Source of the DNA: Streptomyces dangxiongensis
Lineage (GTDB): Bacteria > Actinomycetota > Actinomycetes > Streptomycetales > Streptomycetaceae
Direction of reading: 5' to 3'
NCBI RefSeq assembly: GCF_003675325.1
Contig: NZ_CP033073.1
Location: 3,100,001-3,164,000 of the forward strand
DNA: 64,000 nucleotides
Every line of letters begins with the position of its first letter. Positions within the stretch are counted from its first letter, which is position 1. Positions 26,511 to 36,494 of the stretch are shown in pieces. The translations under genes and the position numbers were made by a program. The notes beneath the pieces are model-generated. The model was not told the origin of the DNA. It searched no databases and worked only from the letters and a program-made list of their open reading frames with translations.

Positions 26511-27554
26511 GCGGCCGGCGTCGGGTCGCTCACGCCGTCCTGCTCCGCCCGGTCCGCCCGGTCCGCCGCCGGCTCCACCAGCACGTCGGGGCCGAAGGCG
26601 CCGCGCACCCACTCGTCGTGGTAGACGGTCTCCATGTAGCGGTCGCCGAGATCCGGCGAGATGGTCACCGCGGTGACCTGCTCACGGACCCCGCCCGTGC
26701 CGTCGCCGTAGTGCTGCTCCAGCCAGCGCAGGGCGCCGGTCACCGCGGTCCCGGTGGAACCGCCGACCGGGAAGCCGTGCCGCATCAGATCCCGGCAGGT
26801 GCGCACGGTGGCCGCCTCCGGGACGTGGACCACGGCGTCGACCAGGTCCTCGTCGAGCAGCGCCGGCCGCACGCTGGTGCCGAGGCCGGGGATGTGCCGG
26901 GTGCCGGCGGGCCCGCCGAAGGTGACGGAGCCGATGCTGTCGACGGCCACCACGCGTACCGAGGGCCGCCGCTCCCGGAACCAGCGGGCGCAGCCCATCA
27001 GGGTGCCGGTGGTGCCGGCGCCGACGAACAGCACGTTCAGGTCGGGGAACTGGCGGGCGATGGCGGGGGCCGTGGTGCGGTAGTGGGCCATCCAGTTGCC
27101 GGGGCTGAGGTACTGGTTCAGCCACACCCGGGAGTCGTCGGCGGCGAGCAGCGCCCTGACGTGGCGGATCCGCGCGCCGAGGAACCCCTCGCTCTCGTGC
27201 GGTTCGGTGACGACGTGGACCTCGGCGCCGAGGGACTCCATGGTGCGCCGGGTCACCGCGTTGCAGCGGGTGTCGGTCACGCACAGGAACCGGTAGCCGC
27301 GGCTCGCCGCGAGCAGGGCGAGGGCGACGCCCATGTTGCCGGACGAGGACTCCACGAGGGTGGAACCCGGGCGGAGCAGGCCCGCGGCCTCCGCCTGCCT
27401 GGGCGACCATCTCCCGGGCGGCTTTCAGTTTGATGGATCCGGCGAAGTTGAATCCCTCGACCTTCAGGAACAGCCGGCGCCCGAACAGCGGCTGAAGATT
27501 CACGAAGAGGTCGCTGACATCGAATTCATGCGACGACGCGGTGATGACCGGCAC
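26489..27554 (-). CDS. sbnA: 2,3-diaminopropionate biosynthesis protein SbnA (frameshifted in this sequence)
   Basis: This is a PLP-dependent enzyme of the cysteine synthase fold, like SbnA, which joins O-phospho-L-serine and L-glutamate to give N-(1-amino-1-carboxyethyl)-L-glutamate for SbnB. The first part reads LFLKVEGFNFAGSIKLKAA with the PLP-Lys in GSIKLK. The second part, in another frame, starts ESSSGNMGVALALLA (phosphate/substrate loop) and continues through VGAGTTGTLMGCARWF and VGGSTGTAVTGAL. The frames change at about 27391-27400, where removing one base restores a 354-residue protein. The GTG at 27554 has an AGGAG site 5 nt upstream. The gene heads the operon leading to NRPS1, has a SARP-type site 59 nt upstream and faces NRPS3 divergently. 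If the shift is real the enzyme is lost. Confidence 0.85.
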
Positions 27555-27612
27555 TGGCACTCCTGGCCTACGGCAGCGAATGGGCGTCGCCGGCAAGCCT
27601 GTCGGCGTGCGC

Positions 27613-27641
27613 TGACCGTGGACTGACGGTTTGCTGACGCG
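27613..27641. promoter_or_regulatory. SARP-type operator (three heptamers) for the sbnA-NRPS1 operon
   Basis: Heptamers TGACCGT, TGACGGT and TGACGCG begin at 27613, 27624 and 27635, 11 bp apart. The cores are read on the plus strand, the same orientation relative to the downstream minus-strand gene as at the ACP and KAS III operons. The site ends 59 nt before the sbnA start codon, a normal distance for a SARP-dependent promoter. It is 26 bp from the mirrored site that faces NRPS3. Confidence 0.7.
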
Positions 27642-27667
27642 CACCGGCGCCGTCCACCGTGGCAAGA

Positions 27668-27696
27668 ACCGTCAGCCGACGGTCAGTTGTGCGTCA
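27668..27696. promoter_or_regulatory. SARP-type operator (three heptamers) for NRPS3
   Basis: Heptamers ACCGTCA, ACGGTCA and TGCGTCA (plus-strand reading) have GTCA cores at 27671, 27682 and 27693. They are the inverted counterpart of the sbnA-side site, as expected for a divergently read plus-strand gene. A weak -10-like stretch (GTGAAAT, about 27705) follows 8 nt later, and the NRPS3 start is 87 nt downstream. Confidence 0.7.
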
Positions 27697-27783
27697 GCGT
27701 GCTCGTGAAATCGTCGTCCGGTTGGAATCGCGCGGGCCGTGGAAGTTCCCGCGCCCGTCCCGCTCTTCCGTGAGGAGCACGGC

Positions 27784-30700
27784 TTGAACCGGCAATCCGC
27801 CATCAGTGAAGTCCTCCCGTTGTCGCCGCTGCAACAGGGTCTGCTGTTCCTCTCCGCGTACGACCGGGACGCCACGGATGTCTACGCGCTGCAACTGGTG
27901 CTCGACCTCGCGGACGTGACCGACGCCGACGCGGTGGCACTGCGGGACGCGGCGGGCGCGCTGCTCGACCGGTACCCGAACCTGAAGGCGTGCTTCCGGC
28001 ACCGAAGGAGCGGCGAAGCCGTGCAGGTGCTGCCCCGCACCGTGGAGCTGCCGTGGCAGGAACTGCGGCTGCCCGTTGCCGGGTTCGACCGGGTGGCCGG
28101 CGAGGAGCGGCTGCACCGCTTCGACCTGGCCCGGCCGCCGCTGCACCGCTTCACGCTGCTGCGGGCGGACGACGGGCGGGCCCGGCTGCTGTGGACGGTG
28201 CACCACATCCTCGTCGACGGCTGGTCGATGGCGACGCTGACGCGTGAACTGGGCGCCCTCTTCACCGATTTCCGCGCCGGGAGGACACCGGAGGGACCGG
28301 CCGGCCCCCCGTACCAGGCGTACCTCGCCTGGCTCGGGACCCAGGACCGGGAGGCCGCGCGCGAGGCCTGGCGCCACGCACTGACCGGAGTGACGGAACC
28401 GACCCGCCTGGCACCGGCGACGGGAGGCGCAGCCGGGGACACGGGCGTCGGTACGGCCGGGGACGCGGTGAAGGACGCGGGCGGCGGTGCGGCGGCGGAC
28501 GAAGTTCCGGTCCCGGCCGTGGCCGCCGGCGCCGCGCTGCCCCGGCGGGTCGAGGTCGAGGTGGGGTCCGAGCTGGCCGCCGGCCTGGCCCGCTTCGCGC
28601 GTGCGCGGGGGCTGACCGTCAGCGCGGTGGTGCAGGGCTGCTGGGGGCTGCTGCTGTCCCGGCTGACGGGGCAGGACACCGTGGTGTTCGGGACGGTCGC
28701 CTCCGGGCGGCCCGCCCAGCTACCGGACGTCGAGCGGATGGTGGGCCTGTTCGCCAACACCCTGCCGGTGCGCGTCGACGTCGATCCCCGGATGACCCCG
28801 GCGGAGTTGTTCGCCGGGGTGCAGCGGGCCCGCACGGAGCTGCTGACGCACGAGCATCTGCCGCTGGCGGAGATCCAGCAGCGGACCGCGGTGCGCGGGG
28901 AGCTGTTCGACACGGTGCTGCTGTTCCAGAACTATCCGATGGGCGGCCCGGAGTCGGTGCCGGGCACGGATGAGCCCCGGGTGACCGGCGTGGACATCCG
29001 GTCCGCCACGCACTATCCGCTGACCGTGACGGTGTTCCCCGGTGAGCCGTTCGGACTGGCCGTCGACCATGTGCCGGCGCTGGTCGCGCGGGACGAGGCC
29101 CGCCGGGTCGGACGGTGTCTCGTACGGCTGCTGGCGGAGACGGTGCGCCGGCCGGACGAGCCGTGCGGCCGGCTGGACCTGCTGGACGCCGACGAGGCCG
29201 CCCGCGTCGTGGCGGACCGCAACCGCACGGAAGCGCGGGTGCCGGGGCCGTGGCTGGCCCCGCTGCTGGCCCGGTGGGCGGATCGCACGCCCGACGCCCC
29301 GGCGCTGACCTGCGGTGCCGAGCGGCTGACGTACCGGGAGCTGCACGACCGGGCGGACGGACTGGCGGCGGAGCTGACCGCGGCGGGCGCGGGCCCGGAG
29401 CGGCTGGTGGCGCTCGCCCTGGACCGGTCCGCCGACCTGGTGGTCGCGGCGCTGGCCGTCCTGAAGTCGGGCGCGGCCTACCTCCCTCTTGACCCCGACC
29501 ACCCGACCGAGCGGCTGCGGAACATGCTGGCGGACGCCACCCCCGTGGTCACGCTCACCCACCGCCGGATCCGCCCCCTGCTCGACGGGATGGGCACGGC
29601 GCTCACCGGTGACCTGTGGGTCCTGGACGAGACCCCCCGGCGCCTCGCCACGCCACCGTCCGCCGCCGCACCGCCCGCACCGCCCGCACCGCCCGCACCG
29701 CCCGTTCCCGTCCCCGTTCCTCCGTGCGCCGATCACCCGGCCTACGTCATCCACACCTCGGGCTCGACCGGCCGGCCGAAGGGGGTCGTCGTTCCGCACG
29801 GCGCGCTCGTGAACCTGGTCGCCGACATGGTCCGGCGCTCTGCGGTGACCTCGGCGGACCGGTTCCTCGCGGTGACCACGTTCGGGTTCGACATCGCGAA
29901 CCTGGAGCTGTTCGTGCCGCTCGCGGCGGGCGCCGAGCTGGTCGTCGCCGGCCGGGAGACCGTCCGCGACCCCGCCGCCCTCGCCGCGCTGGTGTCGGCC
30001 TGCGGTGCGACGCTGCTCCAGGCCACCCCGAGCCTGTGGCAGGCGCTCACCGCCGGCCACGCCCCGGTCCTCGCCACCGTGCGCGCGCTGGTCGGCGGGG
30101 AGGCGCTGCCGGAGCCGCTGGCCCGTACGCTGGCCGCGCACTGCGCGTCGGTGACCAATGTCTACGGCCCCACGGAGACGACGATCTGGTCGACGGCGGC
30201 GCCCGTGCCCGCCGTACCGGCCGGTCCCCCGCCGATCGGCCGGCCCATCGCCAACACCCGGGTGTACGTGCTGGACGCGGCGCTGCGCCCGGTGCCCGAC
30301 GGCTGCTTCGGCGAGCTGTACCTCGCCGGGTCAGGGCTGGCCCGCGGCTATCTGGGCCGCCCGGGTCTGACCTCGGGGCGTTTCGTCGCGGACCCGTTCG
30401 GGCCGCCCGGCACCCGGATGTACCGCACCGGCGACGTGGTGCGCTGGTCGCCGGACGGCACGGCCCTGGAGTACGGCGGCCGTACCGACCACCAGGTGAA
30501 GATCCGCGGGCACCGGATCGAGCTGGGGGAGATCGAGTCCGTGCTGGGCGCGCAGCCCGGCGTCGAGCGGGCGGTGGTCACCGCCCGCACCGACCAGGGC
30601 GGGGACACCCGCCTGGTCGCCTATGTCGTACCGGCGGGGACCGACCGCGACCGGCTGCGGGAGCGCGCGTCCGCGGTGCTGCCCACGCACATGGTCCCCG

Positions 30701-33700
30701 CCGTGTACGTCCTCCTGGACGAGCTGCCGCTGACCCCCAACGGCAAGGTGGACCGCAAGGCGCTGCCCGCTCCGGCCGAGCGGCGGGCGGGCACGGGCCG
30801 GCCGCCCGCCGGGCCGCGCGAGGAGCTGCTGTGCGGTGTCTTCGCCGAGGTCCTCGGGGTGGACCGGGTGGGTGCCGACGACGACTTCTTCGCGCTCGGC
30901 GGGCACTCGCTGTCGGCGATCCGCGTCACCAACCGGCTGCGGGCCGAGCTGGGCGCGGAGGTCCCGGTACGCGCCCTGTTCGACGCCCGCTCCGCCGAGG
31001 CGCTGGCCCGCACCCTGCCCGGACCGGGGGACGGTACGGCGGGCACCACGGCCGGCGCCACGGCGCCGGAGGGTGCCCGGGGACCGGCCCGGCCCGTGCT
31101 GCGGGCGGCGGCACCCGGCGCGGCGGTGGTGCTGTCGTACGCGCAGGAGCGGCTGTGGTTCCTGGACCGCATGGGCGCGGCGGCCGGCTACAACATCCCC
31201 CTGGCGGTGCGGCTCTCCGGCCCGCTCGACACCGGTGCGCTGGGCGCGGCGGTGGCGGACGTGGCCGCCCGGCACGAGACGCTGCGGACGCTGTTCGTGG
31301 CGGCCGGCGCCGGGGTGGCGCCGCTGGTGCTCTCCCCGGAGGAGGCGGCCGGTGCGGGCGCCGGCCTGGAGGTCGTACCGGTGCCGGACGAGGCGGCCCT
31401 GGCCGCGGCGCTGGCGGCGGAGGCGGCCGAGCCGTTCGACCTGTCCGCCCGGGTCCCGCTGCGGGCACGGCTGTTCGCGCTCGGGGACGAGACACACGTG
31501 CTCGCACTGACGCTCCATCACATCGCTGCCGACGGCTGGTCGTTCGGGCCGCTGGCCCGTGACCTCACCGCGGCCTACGCGGCACGCCGGGCGGGCCGCG
31601 CACCGGACCTGGAGCCGCTGCCCGTGCGCTACGCCGACCACGCCCGCTGGCAGCGCGAGCTGCTCGGCGCCAAGGACGACCCGGACAGCCTGCTGTCGGC
31701 CGAACTCGCCCACTGGAGCGAGGTGCTGGCGGGAATGCCGCAGGAGCTGGAGCTGCCCGCCGACTTCCCCCGCCCGGCCCGCTCCTCCCAGCGCGGCGGC
31801 GCGGTGACCCGTACGGTGCCCGCCGGGGCCCACGCCCGGCTCGCCGAGCTGGCCCGGGACGCCGGTGCCAGCCTGTTCATGGCGGTCCACGCGGGCCTGG
31901 CCGCCGTACTGACCCGGCTCGGCGCGGGCACCGACCTGCCGCTGGGCAGCCCGGTCGCCGGGCGGACCGACCACGCGGTGCGCGATCTGGTCGGCTGCTT
32001 CGTCAACACGCTGGTGCTGCGCACCGACACCTCCGGCGACCCGTCGTTCGCGGCGCTGCTGGACCGGGTGCGCGAGACGGACCTGACCGCGTACGCGCAC
32101 GCGGAGCTGCCGTTCGAGCATCTCGTGGACGAGCTGAAGCCGGAGCGGTCGCTGGCCCGGCACCCACTGGTGCAGGTGGTGCTGTCCGTCACCCCGGGCG
32201 GCGAGTCGCTGCCCGCGCTGCCGGGACTGACGGCCGGCCTGGAGCCGGTGCCCTCGCACACGGCCAAGTTCGACCTGGCGTTCGAGGTGACGGAGCGCGT
32301 CACCGCGGCCGGGCGGCCGGCCGGGCTCGATGTCCGCCTGGAGTACAGCGCGGACCTGTTCACCCGGGTGACGGCCGACCGGCTCGCCGGCGCGCTGACG
32401 GTGCTGCTCGCCGACGCGGCCCGGACGCCCGGCGCGCCGCTCAGCGCCCTCGCCCTGCTCACCCCACAGGAGCGCCGCACCCTGCTGACGGGGCGGCACG
32501 GCACGGTCCGCGCCCGCCCGGCCCGTACGCTCCCGGCGCTGTTCGAGGCCCACGCGGCGGCGGGACCGGAACGTGCGGCGCTCGACGTGCCCGGAGAGGG
32601 CGAGGTGTCGTACGGGCGGCTGAACGCGGACGCCAACCGGCTCGCCCGGCTGCTGCTCGGCCGCGGGGCCGGGCCGGGTGCCGTGGTCGCCCTCCTCCTT
32701 CCCCGCTCCTCACTCACGGTCACCGCCCTGCTGGCGGTCCTGAAGACCGGCGCGGCCTATCTGCCCGTCGACCCCGACTACCCGGCCGAGCGCATCGCGT
32801 ACATGCTCGGCGACGCGGGCCCGGCCGCCGTCCTGACCACGCGGGAGGCCGCCGGCCGGGTGCCGGACGGCCTGGCACGGGTGGTGCTGGACGACCCGGC
32901 CACCGCGGACCTCACCGGCACGTTGTCCGGTGCCGACCTCACCGACGCCGAGCGGATCCGCCCCGCTGTCGGCGCGGGACACCGCGTACGTCATCTACAC
33001 CTCCGGCTCGACCGGCCGGCCCAAGGGGGTGGCGGTGCCGCACGGGGGCGCGGCCAACCTGGTCGCCCACCACCGGGAGCACCTGGGGACCAGGCCGGGC
33101 ACGCGGGTGCTCCAGTTCGCCTCGTTCAGCTTCGACGCGACCGTGTGGGAACTTGCGGCCTCGCTGTTCTCCGGCGGCACCCTCGTGCCGGCGACCGCCG
33201 AGAGCCGGCTGTCCGCGCCGCTGCTCGCCGGACTGCTCGCCGGGCAGCGGATCGACCACGCGATCCTGCCGCCGACCGTCGTCGGCCGCTTCCCGGATCC
33301 GGCCGCCCTGCCCGGCGGCCTGTGCCTGGTGGTCGGCGGGGAGGCCTGCCCGCCCCACCGTGGTGGAACGCACCGCCGGCCATGTGACGCTGCGCAACGC
33401 CTACGGGCCGACCGAGATCTCGGTGGCCGCCACCCTCAGCGCCCCGCTCACCCCGGACAGCGGCCGGCCGCCGATCGGGGGCCCCCTGGACAACGTGCGG
33501 GTGTACGTCCTGGACGCGGCCCTCGCGCCGGTGCCGGACGGCATCACCGGCGAGCTGTACATCGCCGGTGCCGGTCTGGCGCACGGCTACCGGGGGCGTC
33601 CGGCCACCACCGCCGAGAGGTTCGTCGCCGACCCCTACGGGCCGCCCGGCACCCGCATGTACCGCACCGGGGACCTGGTGCGCCGGCGGGCGGACGGCAC

Positions 33701-35003
33701 CCTGGACTACGCCGGCCGCGCCGACCAGCAGATCAAGCTGCGGGGTTTCCGCATCGAGCCGGGCGAGATCGAGTCCGCGCTCACCCGGCACCCGGTGATC
33801 GCGCAGGCCGCCGTGGTGCTGACCCCGGCGGACGGCGGCGGCCGGCTCACCGGGTACGTGGTCCCCGTACCGGGGGTGGCCGCCGTGGACGTGCCCGTGC
33901 TGACGGCGTATCTCGCCGAGTCGCTGCCCGCGCACATGGTGCCCACGGCGCTGGTGTCGCTGCCCGCGCTGCCGCTGACCCCGAACGGCAAGCTCGACGT
34001 GCGGGCCCTGCCCGCGCCCGGCACCCCGGCGCCCTCCGGTGCGGGCCGCGCCCCGCGCACCCCGGCCGAGCAGGCGCTCGCCGAGGTGTTCTGCGAGGTG
34101 CTCGGCCTGGACGAGGTCGACGCCGACGGGGACTTCTTCGCGCTGGGCGGGGACAGTCTGCGCTCGGTGGAGGTGGTGAGCCGGGCCGCCAAGGCCGGGC
34201 TGACGCTGGCCCTGTCCGACGTCTTCGCGCACCGCACGCCGGCGGCACTGGCGGCGGCCTCGGCCACGGCCGGACCGCGGGCACCGGCCACCGTGCCACT
34301 GCTGGCGATCCGGCCGCACGGGACGGACGCGCCGCTGTTCTGTGTGCACGGCGGGGTCGGCTTCGGGCTGCCGTTCGCGGAACTGGCCGCGCACCTCGAC
34401 CCCGGCCGGCCGGTGTACGCGCTCCAGTCCGACGGCGTCGCGGCGGAGCCGGGGACCTGGGAGCGGCCCGCGGACGTGCCCTCGCTGGCGGCGGTGTACG
34501 TCGAGCGGCTGCGGCAGGTGCGGCCGCACGGGCCGTACCACCTGCTGGGCTGGTCCTTCGGCGGGCTGGTCGCCCACGAGATGGCCGTACGGCTCCAGGC
34601 GGCGGGCGAGCGCGTGGCGTTCCTCGCGGCCCTCGACGCCTTCCCGGTGGCACCCGGCGACCCGAACCCCACCGACGAGGAGATCCGGTCCGCCTTCCTC
34701 GCCCACCACGCGCGCGGCACGGCGATCGCGGCGGAGGACCTCGACCGGCTGATGACGGTGATGCGCCATCACACCGACATCGCGCGGAAGTTCACCCCCG
34801 GCCGGTTCACGGGCCCGCTGACACTGTTCGTGGCGGCGCACGGGCAGCCGGCACCCACCGCGGAACTGGCCGCGCGCTGGCGGCCCCACCTGGACGGCCC
34901 GCTCACCGTGCACGACATCGCCTGCGGTCACGAGGAGATGCTGGGCGGCGCGGCGGTACGGCGGATCGGCACGCTCACCGACAGCGCCCTGCGCGAGGCG
35001 TGA
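27784..35003 (+). CDS. NRPS3: C-A(Gly-like)-PCP-C-A-PCP-TE (two frameshifts in this sequence)
   Basis: C1 has [13 protein letters not shown] and HHILVDGWS (about residue 140). A1 has [11 protein letters not shown] (about 657) and code DILQLGVIWK, one change from the known Gly code DILQLGLIWK. PCP1 has GGHSLSA (about 1039). C2 has [10 protein letters not shown] and HHIAADGWS (about 1244). A2 has [11 protein letters not shown] (about 1739) and a code near DAWIVGAVAK, hydrophobic but unassigned. PCP2 has GGDSLRS and the TE has GWSFGG, Asp in LDAFP and His in CGHEEML. Within A2 the frame changes at the CCCC run 32961-32964 and again at 33353-33356. Removing one C at each gives an uninterrupted 2405-residue protein. 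The TTG start at 27784 follows GAGGAG by 6 nt; GTG 27739 is the alternative. This gene stands alone, divergent from sbnA, and ends in a TE like NRPS2. Confidence 0.85.
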
Positions 35004-35017
35004 ACGCGGGCACGGCT

Positions 35018-35053
35018 GAAGCGCCGGCGGCCCTGGGAGGCCACCGGCGCTTC
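35018..35053. terminator. Bidirectional hairpin terminator between NRPS3 and the SARP gene
   Basis: The arms GAAGCGCCGGCGGCC and GGCCACCGGCGCTTC pair over 15 bp with one mismatch around a 6-nt loop. The hairpin lies in the 66-nt gap between two convergent genes, 14 nt after the NRPS3 stop and 16 nt after the SARP stop on the other strand. No T-run follows, as usual in Streptomyces. Confidence 0.75.
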
Positions 35054-35069
35054 ACCGTCCCTCACCGGG

Positions 35070-35852
35070 TCACAGCAGTGACGGGTCCTGCATCAGGATC
35101 GCCTGGTAGAGCGTGTGCAGCCGCTGGCTGGGCTTGAGTCCCAGCTCGTCGTCGAGCCACTTGCGGGTGCGGTGGAAGATGTCGACGGCCTCGGACTGGC
35201 GTCCGCACCGGTAGAGCGCGATCATCAACTGCTCGCTGAACCGCTCACGTTCGGGATACTGAGCCAGCAGCTGCTTCAGCTCGGCAACGACGACCCCCGC
35301 CTCGCCGGCCTGGAGCTGCGCCTGGATCAGGTCTTCCCGTGCACTTTTGCGCTGTTCGTCCAGCCGCAGGGCCACGGCCCGGCAGCGCGGTCCGTCGCTC
35401 ACGTCGAGCAGGGCGGGCCCGCGCCACATGGCGAGGGACCGCCGCAGCAGCCCGATGGCCTCGTGCGGCTCCCGGCTGACCAGGCTCGCGCCCCGCTCGG
35501 CCAGGCGCAGGAAGCGGTAGGCGTCGAGAGCGTCCTCGGCGACGTCCAGTGTGTAGCCGTTGTCGACGGTGCGGATGAGCCCGTCCTCACCGTCCGCGAA
35601 ACCCAGCTCCGCCAGCGACTTCCGCATGCGGCGGACATTCGCCTGAAGAGCGTTCCGGGTGTTCTTCAGCGGGGCTTCGCCCCAGAGTTCGTCGATCAGT
35701 TCGTCGAAGGCGACCACTTGACTCGGATTCAGCGCGAGCATGGTCAGCATCACGCGAATCTTCTTGGCCCGCACACCGATGGTCTTTTGTCCGTCCCCGA
35801 TCAGCAGCGGACCCAGTATGGAGATGTGCACCAAATTCCCGTCCCTACTCAT
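35070..35852 (-). CDS. SARP-family transcriptional activator
   Basis: The 260-residue protein has the two-part layout of small SARPs such as ActII-ORF4. An OmpR-type winged helix occupies residues about 8-100 (LGPLLIG, RAKKIRVMLTMLALNPSQ, ELIDELWG, ALQANVRRMRKSL, GYTLDV). The bacterial transcriptional activation domain follows (about 105-255; REDLIQAQLQAGE, ERFSEQLMIALYRCGRQSEAV, DDELGLKPSQRL). It should bind heptamer direct repeats and recruit RNA polymerase, and five such sites occur at cluster promoters here, so it is the likely pathway-specific activator. The ATG at 35852 is used; its SD is distant, and an in-frame TTG/GTG pair a few codons later is possible. It follows the LuxR-type gene on the same strand. 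Confidence 0.93.
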   Translation of the reverse strand: MSRDGNLVHISILGPLLIGDGQKTIGVRAKKIRVMLTMLALNPSQVVAFDELIDELWGEAPLKNTRNALQANVRRMRKSLAELGFADGEDGLIRTVDNGYTLDVAEDALDAYRFLRLAERGASLVSREPHEAIGLLRRSLAMWRGPALLDVSDGPRCRAVALRLDEQRKSAREDLIQAQLQAGEAGVVVAELKQLLAQYPERERFSEQLMIALYRCGRQSEAVDIFHRTRKWLDDELGLKPSQRLHTLYQAILMQDPSLL

Positions 35853-35916
35853 AAAAACCGGTCACAAGCTCCCGCCTCGCGACCTACGGGGCGGCCACGG
35901 AACCGTGAGTGGGCAG

Positions 35917-35929
35917 TGTGCTATGCACA
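35917..35929. promoter_or_regulatory. 13-bp palindrome upstream of the SARP gene (possible operator)
   Basis: TGTGC-TAT-GCACA is a perfect inverted repeat lying 65 nt before the SARP start codon in a comparatively AT-rich gap of 115 nt between the LuxR-type and SARP genes. It has the size of an operator for a dimeric repressor (for example GntR or TetR class). No regulator can be assigned. Confidence 0.35.
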
Positions 35930-35967
35930 GCGCCCGACACAGGGAAACATCTGGGAGTCAGAACTGA

Positions 35968-36258
35968 TCAATTATCAATCACATCTGGCCGGTTAGGCAC
36001 TGTACCTTCGTACATGAGCAGATGGGCCTGAGCGACGAGGCCCACCTGAAGACGGGATTCCACTTTCAGCTTCGCCAGGATATTCGCGACATGCGCCTTC
36101 ACCGTGCGTTCGGTCACCCGCAACCTGGACGCGATGGCGCGATTCGATAAGCCTGCGCCGAGCAGTGAGAAGACCTGACTCTCCCGCTCCGAGAGGAACT
36201 CCACCTGGGTGAGCTGGTACTGCCAACGAGTCGACGGCAGGCCGTCGTCACCGTCCAT
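35968..36258 (-). CDS. Stand-alone LuxR-type HTH regulator
   Basis: The 96-residue protein is essentially one LuxR C-terminal HTH domain: LSERESQVFSLLGAGLSNR, AIASRLRVTERTVKAHVANI, LAKLKVESR. It has no receiver, PAS or autoinducer-binding domain. The ATG at 36258 has a good GGGGAG site 7 nt upstream, so the short length is genuine. It lies 115 nt upstream of the SARP gene in the same direction and may act above it, as small GerE-like regulators can. It could also compete for DNA with a full-length NarL-type regulator. Confidence 0.88.
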   Translation of the reverse strand: MDGDDGLPSTRWQYQLTQVEFLSERESQVFSLLGAGLSNRAIASRLRVTERTVKAHVANILAKLKVESRLQVGLVAQAHLLMYEGTVPNRPDVIDN

Positions 36259-36430
36259 AGGGCCACTCCCCGTGATCGCCCCGCATCCCCCGTCAACGCG
36301 CGCCGGAAACCTTCGGTCGGCTTGATTCCGTCGAACGCGGGACCGAGTGTAGCGCTCTCACTACCGCCGTCGCAGAGAATGGACTTTCTCGCCGGAATTC
36401 ACCGCCCACGGGTGTCGGTGACACGTGAAA

Positions 36431-36482
36431 GGGGCCGTGACCCCCGCCGGGTGGTGCGCCACCCGGCGGGGTTCACGGCCCC
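36431..36482. terminator. Hairpin terminator downstream of the MMPL gene
   Basis: A long hairpin pairs GGGGCCGTGA-CCCCGCCGGGTGG with CCACCCGGCGGGG-TTCACGGCCCC around a short TGCG loop. The stem has more than 20 pairs with one or two bulges. It ends 12 nt after the stop codon of the minus-strand MMPL gene and separates it from the LuxR-type gene. Confidence 0.8.
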
Positions 36483-36494
36483 GGCCTCCCGGGA

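Noticed and set aside
32961..33356. Programmed ribosomal frameshifting in NRPS3
   Set aside because: The two shifts are both +1 in C runs without slippery-site or pseudoknot context and fall inside a single catalytic domain. An inserted base is the simpler explanation.
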